A DNA stretch of 64,000 bases from Mycolicibacterium rhodesiae (GCF_002086695.1 NZ_MVIH01000004.1:1-64000); one strand, 5' to 3'. Shown: positions 42,985-51,992, counted from the stretch's first letter. Notes: a model not told the origin generated them from the sequence alone. A program made the numbers and translations.

Positions 42985-44634
42985 ATGACTGGAGACATTT
43001 CCGCTACGCCGCAATGGAACGCGCTGAGTCGCCACCACGACCAGATCGCCGGGAAACACCTCCGCGAGTTTTTCGACGAAGATCCCGCCCGCGGCCGCGA
43101 GCTCACCCTGACCGTCGGTGACCTGTACATCGACTACAGCAAGCACCGCGTCACCCGGGAGACGCTGTCGCTGCTGGTCGATCTCGCCCGCGCTGCCGAC
43201 CTCGAGAAGCACCGCGACGCCATGCTGTCCGGCCAGCACATCAACACCTCCGAAGACCGTGCGGTGCTGCACACCGCGCTGCGCCTGCCGCGCGACGCCA
43301 CGCTGGAGGTCGATGGTCAGAACGTGGTCGCCGACGTGCACGAGGTGCTCGACGCGATGGGCGATTTCACCGACCGGCTGCGCAGCGGCGAGTGGACCGG
43401 CGCCACCGGCGAGCGGATCAAGACCGTCGTCAATATCGGCATCGGCGGCTCGGATCTGGGCCCGGTGATGGTGTATCAGGCCTTGCGGCACTATGCCGAC
43501 GCCGGCATCTCGGCACGGTTCGTCTCCAACGTCGACCCGGCCGATCTGGTCGCCAAGCTCGACGGACTCGACCCTGCCACAACGCTTTTCATCATCGCCT
43601 CCAAGACGTTCTCGACACTGGAGACACTGACCAATGCCACCGCCGCGCGCCGCTGGCTCACCGACGCCCTCGGTGACGCCGCGGTGTCGAAGCACTTCGT
43701 CGCGGTGTCGACGAACAAGAAGCTGGTGGACAGCTTCGGCATCAACACCGCCAACATGTTCGGCTTCTGGGACTGGGTGGGCGGCCGCTACTCGGTGGAC
43801 TCCGCGATCGGGCTTTCGGTGATGGCGGTGATCGGCAAGGAGGCCTTCGCCGACTTCCTCTCCGGTTTCCACCTCGTCGACCGCCACTTCGCCACTGCCC
43901 CTTTGGAATCGAACGCGCCGGTGCTGCTCGGGCTGATCGGCCTGTGGTACTCCGATTTCTTCGGCGCCGAGACCCGTGCGGTACTGCCGTACTCCAACGA
44001 TCTGTCCCGCTTCGCGGCGTATCTGCAGCAGCTGACGATGGAGTCCAACGGCAAATCGGTGAAGGCCGACGGCTCCCCGGTGACAACCCCGACCGGCGAG
44101 ATCTTCTGGGGCGAACCGGGAACCAACGGCCAGCATGCGTTCTACCAGCTTCTGCACCAGGGCACCAGGTTGGTGCCCGCGGACTTCATCGGGTTCTCCC
44201 AGCCCATCGACGACCTGCCGACCGCCGACGGATCGGGCAGTATGCACGACCTGTTGATGAGCAACTTCTTCGCCCAGACCCAGGTGCTGGCGTTCGGCAA
44301 GACCGCCGAGGAGATCGCCGCCGAGGGCACCCCGGCCAATGTCGTTCCGCACAAGGTGATGCCGGGCAACCGGCCGAGCACGTCGATCCTGGCCGACCGG
44401 CTGACGCCGTCGGTGGTGGGCCAACTGATCGCCCTCTACGAGCATCAGGTGTTCACCGAAGGCGTGATCTGGGGTATCGACTCGTTCGACCAGTGGGGCG
44501 TCGAGCTGGGCAAGACCCAGGCGAAGGCGCTGCTCGGGGTGATCACCAGCGACGGCTCGCCGGCCAAGCAGACCGACAGTTCCACCGACGAGCTGGTGCG
44601 CCGGTACCGCGAGGAGCGCGGCCGGACCCGCTAG
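42985..44634 (+). CDS. pgi: Glucose-6-phosphate isomerase
   Basis: Interconverts glucose-6-phosphate and fructose-6-phosphate in glycolysis and gluconeogenesis. The 549-aa protein starts [20 protein letters not shown], has the sugar-phosphate signatures [15 protein letters not shown] and [22 protein letters not shown] (in part), and the [18 protein letters not shown] active-site segment. The much longer upstream frame overlaps the dehydrogenase gene in antisense and is not real. Orthologue of Rv0946c. Its stop overlaps that of the converging SDR gene. Confidence 0.96.
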   Translation: MTGDISATPQWNALSRHHDQIAGKHLREFFDEDPARGRELTLTVGDLYIDYSKHRVTRETLSLLVDLARAADLEKHRDAMLSGQHINTSEDRAVLHTALRLPRDATLEVDGQNVVADVHEVLDAMGDFTDRLRSGEWTGATGERIKTVVNIGIGGSDLGPVMVYQALRHYADAGISARFVSNVDPADLVAKLDGLDPATTLFIIASKTFSTLETLTNATAARRWLTDALGDAAVSKHFVAVSTNKKLVDSFGINTANMFGFWDWVGGRYSVDSAIGLSVMAVIGKEAFADFLSGFHLVDRHFATAPLESNAPVLLGLIGLWYSDFFGAETRAVLPYSNDLSRFAAYLQQLTMESNGKSVKADGSPVTTPTGEIFWGEPGTNGQHAFYQLLHQGTRLVPADFIGFSQPIDDLPTADGSGSMHDLLMSNFFAQTQVLAFGKTAEEIAAEGTPANVVPHKVMPGNRPSTSILADRLTPSVVGQLIALYEHQVFTEGVIWGIDSFDQWGVELGKTQAKALLGVITSDGSPAKQTDSSTDELVRRYREERGRTR

Positions 44635-45380
44635 GCGAACAGCTTGGCGAACCGGGTCGGCACGACCTTCATCAGCGCCACCAGCGGAATCCACGGCCAT
44701 CCGGGGACGATCGCCCGGCCGGCTTCCCGCTCGATGGCCGCCACGATCTGGCGTACGCCGGTGTCGGTGTCGACCATCAGCATGGTGGTCTTCGACTTCG
44801 CGGTCATCTCCGACTCGATGTAACCGGGTTCGATGACGGTGACTTTGATTGGGCCAGAGGCATATTCGGCCCGCAAGGACTCGCCGAGTGAGCTCAGCCC
44901 GGCCTTGCTCGCAGCGTAGGCGGCCTTCACGCCGGGAACCCCGCGGTTGCCCATCACGCTCGACATCAGCACCAGATGTCCCGAACCCGTCGCCGTGAAC
45001 ATCGCCAACGCCGCTTCGATCTGCACCAGCGCCGAGACCAGGTTGGTCTCGATGGTGGCCTTGTTGGCCCACAACTTGCCGGAGCCGAGCAGGGCGCCCT
45101 TGCCGATCCCGGCGTTGACGATGACCCGGTCGATGCCGCCGAGTTGGTCGGAGAGCTCGGCGAACACCGTCGGCACCCGGTCGTGGTCGTTGACGTCCAG
45201 GGCGGCGACGGCGACGGTGATGTTCGGGTGGCGCTGGCCCAGTTCGGCCTTGAGCTCGTCGAGGCGGTCCAGGCGGCGGGCGCACAATGCCAGATCGCGA
45301 CCCTTGGCCGCGAATGCGCGGGCCATCCCGGCCCCGAGTCCGGAGCTCGCACCGGTGATGAGGATCTTCTGTCTGGCCAC
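44631..45380 (-). CDS. Short-chain dehydrogenase/reductase, Rv0945 homologue
   Basis: A 249-aa classical SDR. It has the cofactor loop [13 protein letters not shown], the NAG segment ([10 protein letters not shown]), catalytic Ser in LMSSVMGN and the YAASK motif with Tyr and Lys. Arg residues after the second strand ([11 protein letters not shown]) suggest NADPH preference. The substrate is unknown. The GTG at 45380 lies nine bases after the stop of the preceding glycosylase gene, and that stop is part of a TAACCT -10 box. Confidence 0.9.
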   Translation of the reverse strand: MARQKILITGASSGLGAGMARAFAAKGRDLALCARRLDRLDELKAELGQRHPNITVAVAALDVNDHDRVPTVFAELSDQLGGIDRVIVNAGIGKGALLGSGKLWANKATIETNLVSALVQIEAALAMFTATGSGHLVLMSSVMGNRGVPGVKAAYAASKAGLSSLGESLRAEYASGPIKVTVIEPGYIESEMTAKSKTTMLMVDTDTGVRQIVAAIEREAGRAIVPGWPWIPLVALMKVVPTRFAKLFA

Positions 45381-45386
45381 AGGGTC

Positions 45387-45392
45387 AGGTTA
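45387..45392 (-). promoter_or_regulatory. -10 box overlapping the fpg stop codon (SDR promoter)
   Basis: Minus-strand TAACCT; its TAA is the stop codon of the upstream glycosylase gene. Six bases separate it from the SDR GTG, and no ribosome binding site is present. Confidence 0.55.
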
Positions 45393-46253
45393 TTTGAGCA
45401 GCTTCGACATCCGTCTATCGGCCAGCACCTTGCCTCCGGTCTGACACGTCGGACAGTACTGAAATGACTTGTCGACGAAGGACACCTCGCGCACGGTGTC
45501 ACCGCACACCGGGCACGGTAAACCGGTGCGGGCATGCACCCGCAGTCCAGATCGCTTCTCCCCCTTGAGAGTTGCGGCCTGCTGCCCCACCGAACGCTGC
45601 ACGGCGTCGGTCAGCACGGTGATCATCGCGTCGTGCAGGGCGGCGAGTTGCGCGGCGGTGAGCTTGTTGGCGGTCGCGAACGGCGACAGTTTGGCGACGT
45701 GCAGTATCTCGTCGCTGTAGGCGTTGCCGATCCCGGCGATCACCTTCTGGTCGGCGATCACCGTCTTGATCCGCCCGGTGTGCGGTTTGAGAATGTCCGC
45801 CAGCTGGTCGGGGCCGATCTCCAGCGCGTCGGGACCCAGCGTTGCGATGCCGGGCACCTTGGCCGGGTCGTCGACGATCCACACCGCCAGTCGCTTCTGG
45901 GTGCCGGCCTCGGTCAGGTCGAAACCGGGGGCCTCGCCGGGCGTTCCGAGGTGCACCCGCAGGCCGATGGGGCCCTTTCCCGGCTTGAGCGGCCCGGCCG
46001 CGAGCTTGTCGCTCCACTTCAGCCAGCCTGCCCTGGACAGATGGGTGATCAGCCAGAGCCCACCGGCTTGCATACCGAGGTACTTGCCCCAGCGGGCCGC
46101 ACCGGTCACGGGTTGTCCGTGCAGCGCCGTCGGCGGTGGATCGAACGTCTTGAGCACCGACAGCGCCGCGATGTCGACGCGCCCGACCGTCCGGCCGACC
46201 GCGTGCCGGCGCAGATGGTCGGCGAGGGCCTCGACTTCGGGCAGTTCGGGCAT
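45390..46253 (-). CDS. Fpg/Nei-family DNA glycosylase, full length
   Basis: A 287-aa bifunctional glycosylase/lyase for oxidised bases. The mature N-terminus PELPEVEAL supplies the catalytic Pro2 and Glu3. The H2TH region contains IAGIGNAYSDEILH, and the C-terminal zinc finger CPVC...CPTC is complete, followed by the conserved Arg region. In M. tuberculosis the syntenic Rv0944 is a truncated version lacking the N-terminal catalytic part, as I recall; here the gene is intact and should be active. The ATG lies nine bases after the upstream stop, which begins its TAACCT -10. Confidence 0.92.
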   Translation of the reverse strand: MPELPEVEALADHLRRHAVGRTVGRVDIAALSVLKTFDPPPTALHGQPVTGAARWGKYLGMQAGGLWLITHLSRAGWLKWSDKLAAGPLKPGKGPIGLRVHLGTPGEAPGFDLTEAGTQKRLAVWIVDDPAKVPGIATLGPDALEIGPDQLADILKPHTGRIKTVIADQKVIAGIGNAYSDEILHVAKLSPFATANKLTAAQLAALHDAMITVLTDAVQRSVGQQAATLKGEKRSGLRVHARTGLPCPVCGDTVREVSFVDKSFQYCPTCQTGGKVLADRRMSKLLK

Positions 46254-46259
46254 ACGTTC

Positions 46260-46265
46260 AGGTTA
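46260..46265 (-). promoter_or_regulatory. -10 box overlapping the holin-family stop codon (fpg promoter)
   Basis: Minus-strand TAACCT, whose TAA is the stop codon of the preceding gene, ends six bases before the glycosylase ATG. Same geometry as the SDR and cobF starts. Confidence 0.55.
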
Positions 46266-46655
46266 GCGGCGGTCGGCGTCACGCAACGGCAGCGAGAACA
46301 GCCATCCCACGATCGACAGCACGATCGCCGCCCAGATGGCGGTCCACCAGAACTGGTCGATCTGCAGTCCCCAGTGCGTGGTGTGGTCGGTGATCCAGGC
46401 CGTGATCCACAACATCAGCGCATTGATCACGATGTGGAAGAGCCCCAGAGTGAGGATGTACAGCGGTATCGACAAGATCTGGACGACGGGTTTGATGATC
46501 GCGTTCACCACGCCGAAGACGATCGCGACGACCAGAATGATGCCGGCCCGCTGCAGCGTGGTGTCACCACCCACGAAGCTGATACCGGGCACGATCAGCG
46601 TCACGACCCACAGCGCCAGCCCGGTCACCGCGGCGCGGAGGAGGAACTGTCCCAT
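46263..46655 (-). CDS. Phage-holin-4-like small membrane protein
   Basis: A 130-aa protein with four transmembrane helices (about 5-25, 30-50, 55-85, 95-122), belonging to the phage holin family 4 superfamily found in chromosomes as YvlD-type membrane proteins. Visible signatures are GDTTLQRAGIILVVAIVFGVVNAIIKP (in part) and LSIPLYILTLGLFHIVINA. The ATG at 46655 has GGAGGA upstream. The name does not imply lysis; the function is unknown. It follows cobF by 27 bases on the same strand. Confidence 0.85.
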   Translation of the reverse strand: MGQFLLRAAVTGLALWVVTLIVPGISFVGGDTTLQRAGIILVVAIVFGVVNAIIKPVVQILSIPLYILTLGLFHIVINALMLWITAWITDHTTHWGLQIDQFWWTAIWAAIVLSIVGWLFSLPLRDADRR

Positions 46656-46682
46656 GCGGGAATCCTCCCAGAATGCGCCCGC

Positions 46683-47417
46683 CTAGGCCCGCAAGAGGTA
46701 GATGTCCATGATCCAGCCGTGTTGCGCGCGGGCAGCGGCGCGCAGCGCGGCGATGCGCTCGCCGACTTCGCCGACGGTGCCCGACACCAACATTTCGTCT
46801 CCGGTACCGAGGTAGGCGCCCCACCAGATCCGGGTCTGCGGTGGGCAGCCGAGAAATGCGCAGTCGCCGTCGAGCATCACCACCGCCGAGCCGGTCAGGC
46901 CGGTCTTGCGCAGCTGCCGCCCGGTGGTGATCAACACGGGTTCGCCCACGTCGTTGAGCGGGATCCGATGCCGCGCGGTCAGCGCCTGGATCGCGGTGAT
47001 ACCGGGGATGACGTCGTAGTGGAATTCGATGTGCCGGGCTACCTCGTCGAGGATCCGCAGGGTGCTGTCGTAGAGCGACGGGTCCCCCCACGCCAGGAAG
47101 GCACCGACGCCGTCGGGGCCGAGTTCGGTTTCGATGGCCCGGGCCCACAGCTCGGCGCGGGCGGAATGCCAGTCGGCGACAGCCCGGGTGTAGTCGCCCT
47201 CGGCCGCGCGTTTCGGGTCGGGCAGTTCGACGAAGCGGTAGCCCGGTTCGTCGATGAACCTGGCGCAGATCTCGCGCCGGAGGGCGACGAGGTCGCTCTT
47301 GGCCTCGCCCTTGTCCATCGCGAAGAACACGTCGGTGTGGTTGAGCGCGCGGATCGCCTGCGATGTCACGTAGTCGGGGTCGCCGGCTCCGATACCGATG
47401 ACGTGGATGGTGCGCAC
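46683..47417 (-). CDS. cobF: Precorrin-6A synthase (deacetylating) CobF
   Basis: A SAM-dependent methyltransferase of aerobic cobalamin synthesis that methylates precorrin-5 at C-1 and releases acetate. The 244-aa chain starts MRTIHVIGIGAGDPDYVTSQ, with the tetrapyrrole methylase GxGxGD motif, then LAWGDPSLYDST and VIPGITAIQALTARHRIPL. CobF is absent from M. tuberculosis, which makes this a retained ancestral gene. The GTG lies nine bases after the MFS stop, which is part of its TAGGCT -10. Confidence 0.93.
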   Translation of the reverse strand: MRTIHVIGIGAGDPDYVTSQAIRALNHTDVFFAMDKGEAKSDLVALRREICARFIDEPGYRFVELPDPKRAAEGDYTRAVADWHSARAELWARAIETELGPDGVGAFLAWGDPSLYDSTLRILDEVARHIEFHYDVIPGITAIQALTARHRIPLNDVGEPVLITTGRQLRKTGLTGSAVVMLDGDCAFLGCPPQTRIWWGAYLGTGDEMLVSGTVGEVGERIAALRAAARAQHGWIMDIYLLRA

Positions 47418-47423
47418 CGGGGC

Positions 47424-47429
47424 AGCCTA
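47424..47429 (-). promoter_or_regulatory. -10 box overlapping the MFS stop codon (cobF promoter)
   Basis: Minus-strand TAGGCT, whose TAG is the stop codon of the MFS gene, lies six bases before the cobF GTG. No ribosome binding site is present. Confidence 0.55.
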
Positions 47430-48590
47430 ACGAAAGCGCCGCAGCGCAAGCGGAACCAGCAGCACAACCGCAAAACATGCGCCGACCGCGCCCGAGATCA
47501 GTAAGGGCAGCCGGCCGTCGCCGCCCCACAGGAACCCGGCCCACAGCCCCGCGGCCAGCACCGCGAAACCGGTGGCGCCCTGAAACACTCCCTGCGCACC
47601 GGCCTGCTGGTCACCGCCGACGAGCGAGGAGATCCAGGCCTTACCGACGCCGTCGGTGCATGCGGTGAACATGCCGTACGACGCGATCAGCAGCCACGCC
47701 GCAATGGAATCGGTGGTCAACCCGAGCCCGATGTAGCCGACGGCGAAAAACACCAGCCCGAAGCCGAACACCGCCGACCGTGGCAACCGGTCGGCCAGTA
47801 CACCCGCCGGGAAACTGCCCAACGCATACACCAGGTTGTAGCCGACATAGGCAAGGATTACCTGCACGACGCCGAAGCCGATCTCGTTGAGCCGCAACAG
47901 CAGTAACGCGTCGGGGAAGTTCACCACGCCGAAGCCGACCAGCAGCGCGGTCACCCGCCAGTACCTGCGTGGCAGTTCCCGTACCCCGGCGAACACCGGC
48001 CGCCGCGGGGCCCTGGGCTCCGCGCGCCGGGGCTCGCGGACCAGCACGACCAACAGCACGGACAGCGCCGCAGGAACGATCGCGATGTACAGCAACGGCG
48101 CAATGCGGTGATCCAGCAGCTCGTAGCCCGCCAGACCGAGCAGTGGCCCGACCACCGCACCCAAGGTGTCCATCGCACGATGGAAGCCGAACACCCTGCC
48201 GCGCAACGGTTTATCGATTCCTTCCACCAAGAGCGCATCGCGCGGCGCGCCCCGGATCCCCTTGCCGAGGCGGTCGACCACGCGGCCGGCGAGCACACCG
48301 GGCCAGGCGCCGGCGACGGCGATGATCACCTTGCCCAGTGCGGCCATCCCGTATCCCGTTGCGATCAAAGGCCGTTTGGCGAACCGGTCGCCGAGCGGTC
48401 CCACCGCGAGCTTGGTCATCGACGCCGCGCCCTCCGCGGCACCCTCGATGGCGCCCACGACCGACGGCGGCGCGCCCAGCACCACGGTCAGATAAATCGG
48501 AAGCAGCGGATAGAGCAGTTCACTCGCGGCGTCCTGCAGAAACGACACCGCCGAGAGCACCCGCACATTGCGGGTCAGCCACGCAGTCAT
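47427..48590 (-). CDS. Major facilitator superfamily transporter
   Basis: A 387-aa membrane transporter with about twelve helices. The loop 2-3 signature region is KLAVGPLGDRFAKRP and the second-half equivalent FPAGVLADRLPRS. VDRLGKGIRGAPRDALLVE is characteristic of a multidrug/unknown-substrate MFS group. The substrate is unknown; being immediately upstream of cobF, a link to corrinoids is possible but not shown. The ATG at 48590 is divergent from the next gene, 40 bases away. Confidence 0.88.
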   Translation of the reverse strand: MTAWLTRNVRVLSAVSFLQDAASELLYPLLPIYLTVVLGAPPSVVGAIEGAAEGAASMTKLAVGPLGDRFAKRPLIATGYGMAALGKVIIAVAGAWPGVLAGRVVDRLGKGIRGAPRDALLVEGIDKPLRGRVFGFHRAMDTLGAVVGPLLGLAGYELLDHRIAPLLYIAIVPAALSVLLVVLVREPRRAEPRAPRRPVFAGVRELPRRYWRVTALLVGFGVVNFPDALLLLRLNEIGFGVVQVILAYVGYNLVYALGSFPAGVLADRLPRSAVFGFGLVFFAVGYIGLGLTTDSIAAWLLIASYGMFTACTDGVGKAWISSLVGGDQQAGAQGVFQGATGFAVLAAGLWAGFLWGGDGRLPLLISGAVGACFAVVLLVPLALRRFR

Positions 48591-48618
48591 TACGGCCGAT
48601 TATGTACCACCGGCGCAG

Positions 48619-48624
48619 TAGTAT
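48619..48624 (+). promoter_or_regulatory. -10 box of the DUF2231-like gene
   Basis: TAGTAT, close to consensus, ends six bases before the GTG at 48631, with no ribosome binding site. A leaderless start is expected. Confidence 0.6.
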
Positions 48625-48630
48625 TCGCCC

Positions 48631-49089
48631 GTGTCGACGTTCAACGGCCTGCCCGCTCACGTCCTGTTTGTTCATTTCATCGTGGCCCTCGCACCGCTGA
48701 CCGCGGTCTTGGCCATTCTCTGCGCGGTGTGGCCCGCGGCCCGACAGCGTCTGGTGTGGCTGGTGCTCGCCTTGTCGTTGATCGTCACGGTCTTGACTCC
48801 GTTGACCACGGAGGCCGGGGAGTGGCTCGAAGACCAGGTCGGACGGTCGCCGATGGTGCACACCCACGCCGAGCTGGGCGACACGATGATCTTCTTCTCG
48901 CTGGCGCTATTGGTCGGGGCGGTGCTGTTGGCGGTCGTGCACGTGAGCGCCGCCCGCGGACGCTCGCTGTCAACGGTCTTCGCGGCCGTCATCACCGTGT
49001 TCGTGGTGGTGGTCGGTATCGCGACGATCGTTCAGGTCTACCGCATCGGCGACTCGGGAGCGCAAGCCACCTGGAGCCAAAAAGCCTGA
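48631..49089 (+). CDS. DUF2231-like four-helix membrane protein
   Basis: A 152-aa protein with four transmembrane helices and short loops. It starts MSTFNGLPAHVLFVHFIVAL; the LPAHVLFVHF stretch and a later HTHAELGD supply conserved histidines of a kind seen in DUF2231, suggesting a possible haem or metal site. The function is unknown. The GTG start is set by the TAGTAT -10 just upstream. It converges on the disrupted AraC gene. Confidence 0.82.
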   Translation: MSTFNGLPAHVLFVHFIVALAPLTAVLAILCAVWPAARQRLVWLVLALSLIVTVLTPLTTEAGEWLEDQVGRSPMVHTHAELGDTMIFFSLALLVGAVLLAVVHVSAARGRSLSTVFAAVITVFVVVVGIATIVQVYRIGDSGAQATWSQKA

Positions 49090-49101
49090 CCCGCAACCGC
49101 T

Positions 49102-50153
49102 TCAGCCGTGCAGGGTGACGCTGGGTGATTCCCCGAACTCGGCGCGGTAGACCTGGCTGAACCGCCCGGTATGGGCGAAGCCCCATCGGGTGGCGATAGC
49201 CGAGACGGTGTCGTGGGCCGGGTCCGCGGCCAGAAGATCCCGGTGCGCGCGGTCCAGGCGGACGCGGCGCAGATACGCCATCGGGGTGGTGTCGAGGTGC
49301 CGCCGGAACATGTACTGCACGGCTCTGGGTGTGACGTTGATGGCGGAGGCGATATCGGACATCGAGATGTCCCGTACGCAGTTGGCCTGGATGAAGTCGA
49401 TCGCCTGGCGCACAAGCGGTGCCGAGACCTGCGGGTGCTCGACGTGTTTGGCGTCGGCGAAGGTGTTCGGGAAGACATGCAACAGCGTCGATGCGAGCAA
49501 GGAGACGGCACCGCCGACCACCAGCGTGGCGTCCTCCGGGCACAGGACACTGGTCAGAGTCGCGTCACATAGTCGACCGTCGTTTCCCACTGCGCCGCCG
49601 CCGCATCCGACCGAGGCCGGTTGGAGATGAAGCGGACCCCGGGTGCACCGTCGGTCGCGTGATCGCCGGTGATCCGCTGCAGTGCCTCCGGCGACAGTGC
49701 TGTCAATGACACCTCGGCGTCTTCGGTGTTCGCCGAGCATGGACGTCCGGGGCGCACCGCGAGCGCCACGTCACCCGCGGCGCATCGCTCGGCGCGGGCG
49801 GTGGCACCGATCTGGACCGTGCCCGCCTTCACCTCGGCGACGAGATAGCAGGGCCATTGGTCGGTCTGGAAGTGCAGAGCACCCGGGAACTCGGCCTCGG
49901 TGACGCTGACGTGGTCGATCTGCAGCCGGGCTATCCGAATCGGACGACCGGGATCGAGGCCGTCGACACGGCCGTGGGCGCCCCACGCGCTCGAGATGAA
50001 CGCGGCGGCCGCGTCGGGGTCGGCCGTGGTACAGGTGGTGTGCTGCGGGGGCGCAACGATACGAGCGGTGATCGTTCTTCCTGACTTCACATGAACGCTT
50101 GAGCCACCAAGACGGGAACCGCAGTTCGCGTGGTGCACGCGTTGGATGACCAT
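49102..50153 (-). pseudogene. AraC-family regulator broken by a one-base frameshift
   Basis: The N-terminal ligand-domain half (50153 to 49554) reads WETTVDYVTRL and meets TGA at 49554-49556. The C-terminal half continues in another frame from about 49560 as TLTSVLCPEDATLVVGGAV and ends in a good double helix-turn-helix (VRDISMSDIASAINVTPRAV; SAIATRWGFAHTGRFSQVYR). Loss of one base near 49560 from an original CGC-ACT explains the break exactly. The full protein would be about 330-350 aa. Either the gene is inactive or the base was lost in sequencing. The true start may be GTG 50090 rather than ATG 50153. Confidence 0.82.
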
Positions 50154-50254
50154 GAATGAGCGTGGGCTCAGCTCGTGGAGTCGACACTACTCCCGGCACG
50201 CGCGGAATCGATGACGTTGACTTCCCGGCCATCAGGATCTTGCACCGCGACAGG

Positions 50255-50268
50255 TAGAACACGTTCTA
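50255..50268. promoter_or_regulatory. KstR-type operator, perfect palindrome
   Basis: TAGAACACGTTCTA matches the KstR consensus TnnAACnnGTTnnA fully and is symmetric apart from its two central bases; the symmetry extends one base each side (G...C). It overlaps the TACTAT -10 box of the LLM oxidoreductase gene, as expected for a repressor site. Confidence 0.8.
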
Positions 50269-50272
50269 CTAT
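50267..50272 (+). promoter_or_regulatory. -10 box of the KstR-box LLM gene
   Basis: TACTAT ends six bases before the ATG at 50279. A leaderless transcript is expected, with the operator covering the promoter. Confidence 0.65.
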
Positions 50273-50278
50273 CGCCCC

Positions 50279-51151
50279 ATGCGATTCACCTACGCCGAGG
50301 CGATGATCGATCCGTCTTTCTACATCCCGCTCGCCAAGGCCGTCGAGGCCGCCGGGTACGACGGGATGACGATTCCGGACAGCGTCGCCTATCCGTACGA
50401 GTCGGACTCCACCTATCCGTACACCCCCGACGGCAACCGGGAGTTCCTGGACGGCAAGCCGTTCATCGAGACGTTCTTGCTGACCGCGGCGCTGGGCGCG
50501 GTCACCGAACGGCTCAAGTTCAACTTCTTCGTGCTCAAACTGCCGATCCGCCCGCCCGCCCTGGTGGCCAAGCAGGCCGGCTCGTTGGCCGCGCTGATCG
50601 GAAACCGCGTCGGACTCGGAGTCGGGACCAGCCCGTGGCCGGAGGACTACGAACTGATGGGGGTGCCGTTCGCCAGGCGGGGCAAGCGGATGGACGAGTG
50701 CATCGAGATCATTCGCGGCCTCACCAGCGGTGACTACTTCGAATTCCACGGCGAGTTCTACGACATCCCCAAGACGAAGATGACCCCGGCACCGTCTGAA
50801 CCGCTACCCATCCTGATCGGCGGGCATGCCGACGCGGCGCTGCGCCGGGCGGCCCGCAACGACGGCTGGATGCACGGTGGCGGCACCGATGATCTCGACG
50901 ACCTGCTGGTCAAGCTCAACCGGTACCGGGAGGAAGAAGGCACGACCGACCGGCCTTTCGAAATCCACGTGATCTCCCTCGACGCGTTCACCGTCGATGG
51001 CGTCAAACGCTTGGAGGACAAGGGAATCACCGACGTGATGGTCGGGTTCCGGCTGCCCTACATCAAGGGACCCGATCTCGAGCCGCTGGACGACAAGATC
51101 CGCAATCTCGAGATGTTCGCCGAGCGCGTGATCGCAAAAGTCAACGGCTAG
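50279..51151 (+). CDS. LLM-class F420-dependent oxidoreductase
   Basis: A 290-aa luciferase-like TIM-barrel oxidoreductase, probably using F420. It starts MRFTYAEAMIDPSFYIPLAK and has FVLKLPIRPPALVAKQAGSL, RVGLGVGTSPWPEDY and LIGGHADAALRRAARNDGWM. The ATG is fixed by a TACTAT -10 six bases upstream. The KstR-type box over its promoter suggests induction by sterol catabolites. Other mycobacterial LLM genes belong to that regulon, but the substrate is unknown. The stop overlaps that of the converging hydratase gene. Confidence 0.9.
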   Translation: MRFTYAEAMIDPSFYIPLAKAVEAAGYDGMTIPDSVAYPYESDSTYPYTPDGNREFLDGKPFIETFLLTAALGAVTERLKFNFFVLKLPIRPPALVAKQAGSLAALIGNRVGLGVGTSPWPEDYELMGVPFARRGKRMDECIEIIRGLTSGDYFEFHGEFYDIPKTKMTPAPSEPLPILIGGHADAALRRAARNDGWMHGGGTDDLDDLLVKLNRYREEEGTTDRPFEIHVISLDAFTVDGVKRLEDKGITDVMVGFRLPYIKGPDLEPLDDKIRNLEMFAERVIAKVNG

Positions 51152-51948
51152 AGAGCATCCCAGTTCGGCGCCCGCTTCTCGCGGTGCGCCATCGCAGCCT
51201 CGCGCGGGTTGTTGGTGAACCCGGTCAGGATTTGCGTCCGGTTCTCGATCTCCTTGGCGTGCCGCAGACTTGGCGCGTCGAGGGCCGCGTTCAGACCGGT
51301 CTTGGTCTGCCAGACGCCGAAGGCGTTGTTGGCGGCGATGGTGCGGGCCATCGCCAGAGCCGCGCCTACGAGCGCCTCCTCGGCGACCACCTCGTGCGCC
51401 AGCCCGATCCGGTAGGCCTCATCGGCATCGATGATCCGTCCGGTGAGCATCATCTCCCGGGCCGCACCCGCGCCGACGATCTTCGGCAGCAGGTAACTGG
51501 TGCCCATGTCCAGCGACGAAAACCCGGCCTTGATGAACACCGAACCGAACCGCGCGGTCTGCGACGCGATCCGGATGTCGCAGTGCAGCGCATAGGCCAA
51601 TCCCCCACCCACGGCCACTCCGTTGACCGCCGCGACCACGGGGATGGGCAGCTCGTAGAGCCGGGTCAGCTGATCGGCCAACCGCACCTGGGCGTCGTAG
51701 GTCGTCTTGAATTCGGCGGCGGCCGGCTCGGTCCACGGCTTCCCGGTACCGCTGAGGTCGGCGCCCGCGCAGAATCCCCGGCCCGCCCCGGTCAGGATCG
51801 CAACCCGGTACTTCCACGAACTCAGCTGGTCCAGGGCGTCGTCCACCCCGTCCATCAGTTCACCGTCGATCGCGTTCAGCAGATTCGGCCGGTTCAACGT
51901 GACCTGAGCAATTCCGTCTTCGAGCTCTTCGAATTCCACCGCAGCCAT
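51148..51948 (-). CDS. Enoyl-CoA hydratase/isomerase family protein
   Basis: A 266-aa crotonase-fold protein starting MAAVEFEELEDGIAQVTLNRP, with oxyanion-hole segments GRGFCAGADLSG and AVNGVAVGGGLAYALHCDI, and SVFIKAGFSSLDMGTSYLLP. The Glu in AGFSSLD context differs from canonical hydratases, where an acidic residue follows in E-GL-P, so isomerase or other crotonase chemistry is possible. The ATG at 51948 follows a TAACGT -10 by seven bases and looks leaderless. Confidence 0.88.
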   Translation of the reverse strand: MAAVEFEELEDGIAQVTLNRPNLLNAIDGELMDGVDDALDQLSSWKYRVAILTGAGRGFCAGADLSGTGKPWTEPAAAEFKTTYDAQVRLADQLTRLYELPIPVVAAVNGVAVGGGLAYALHCDIRIASQTARFGSVFIKAGFSSLDMGTSYLLPKIVGAGAAREMMLTGRIIDADEAYRIGLAHEVVAEEALVGAALAMARTIAANNAFGVWQTKTGLNAALDAPSLRHAKEIENRTQILTGFTNNPREAAMAHREKRAPNWDAL

Positions 51949-51955
51949 GTGCTGC

Positions 51956-51961
51956 ACGTTA
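51956..51961 (-). promoter_or_regulatory. -10 box of the hydratase gene
   Basis: Minus-strand TAACGT with a seven-base gap to the ATG at 51948 fits a leaderless start; no ribosome binding site is seen. Confidence 0.5.
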
Positions 51962-51992
51962 GCGGTGGCGCAGGAGCGGGTACAGGGCGCCC

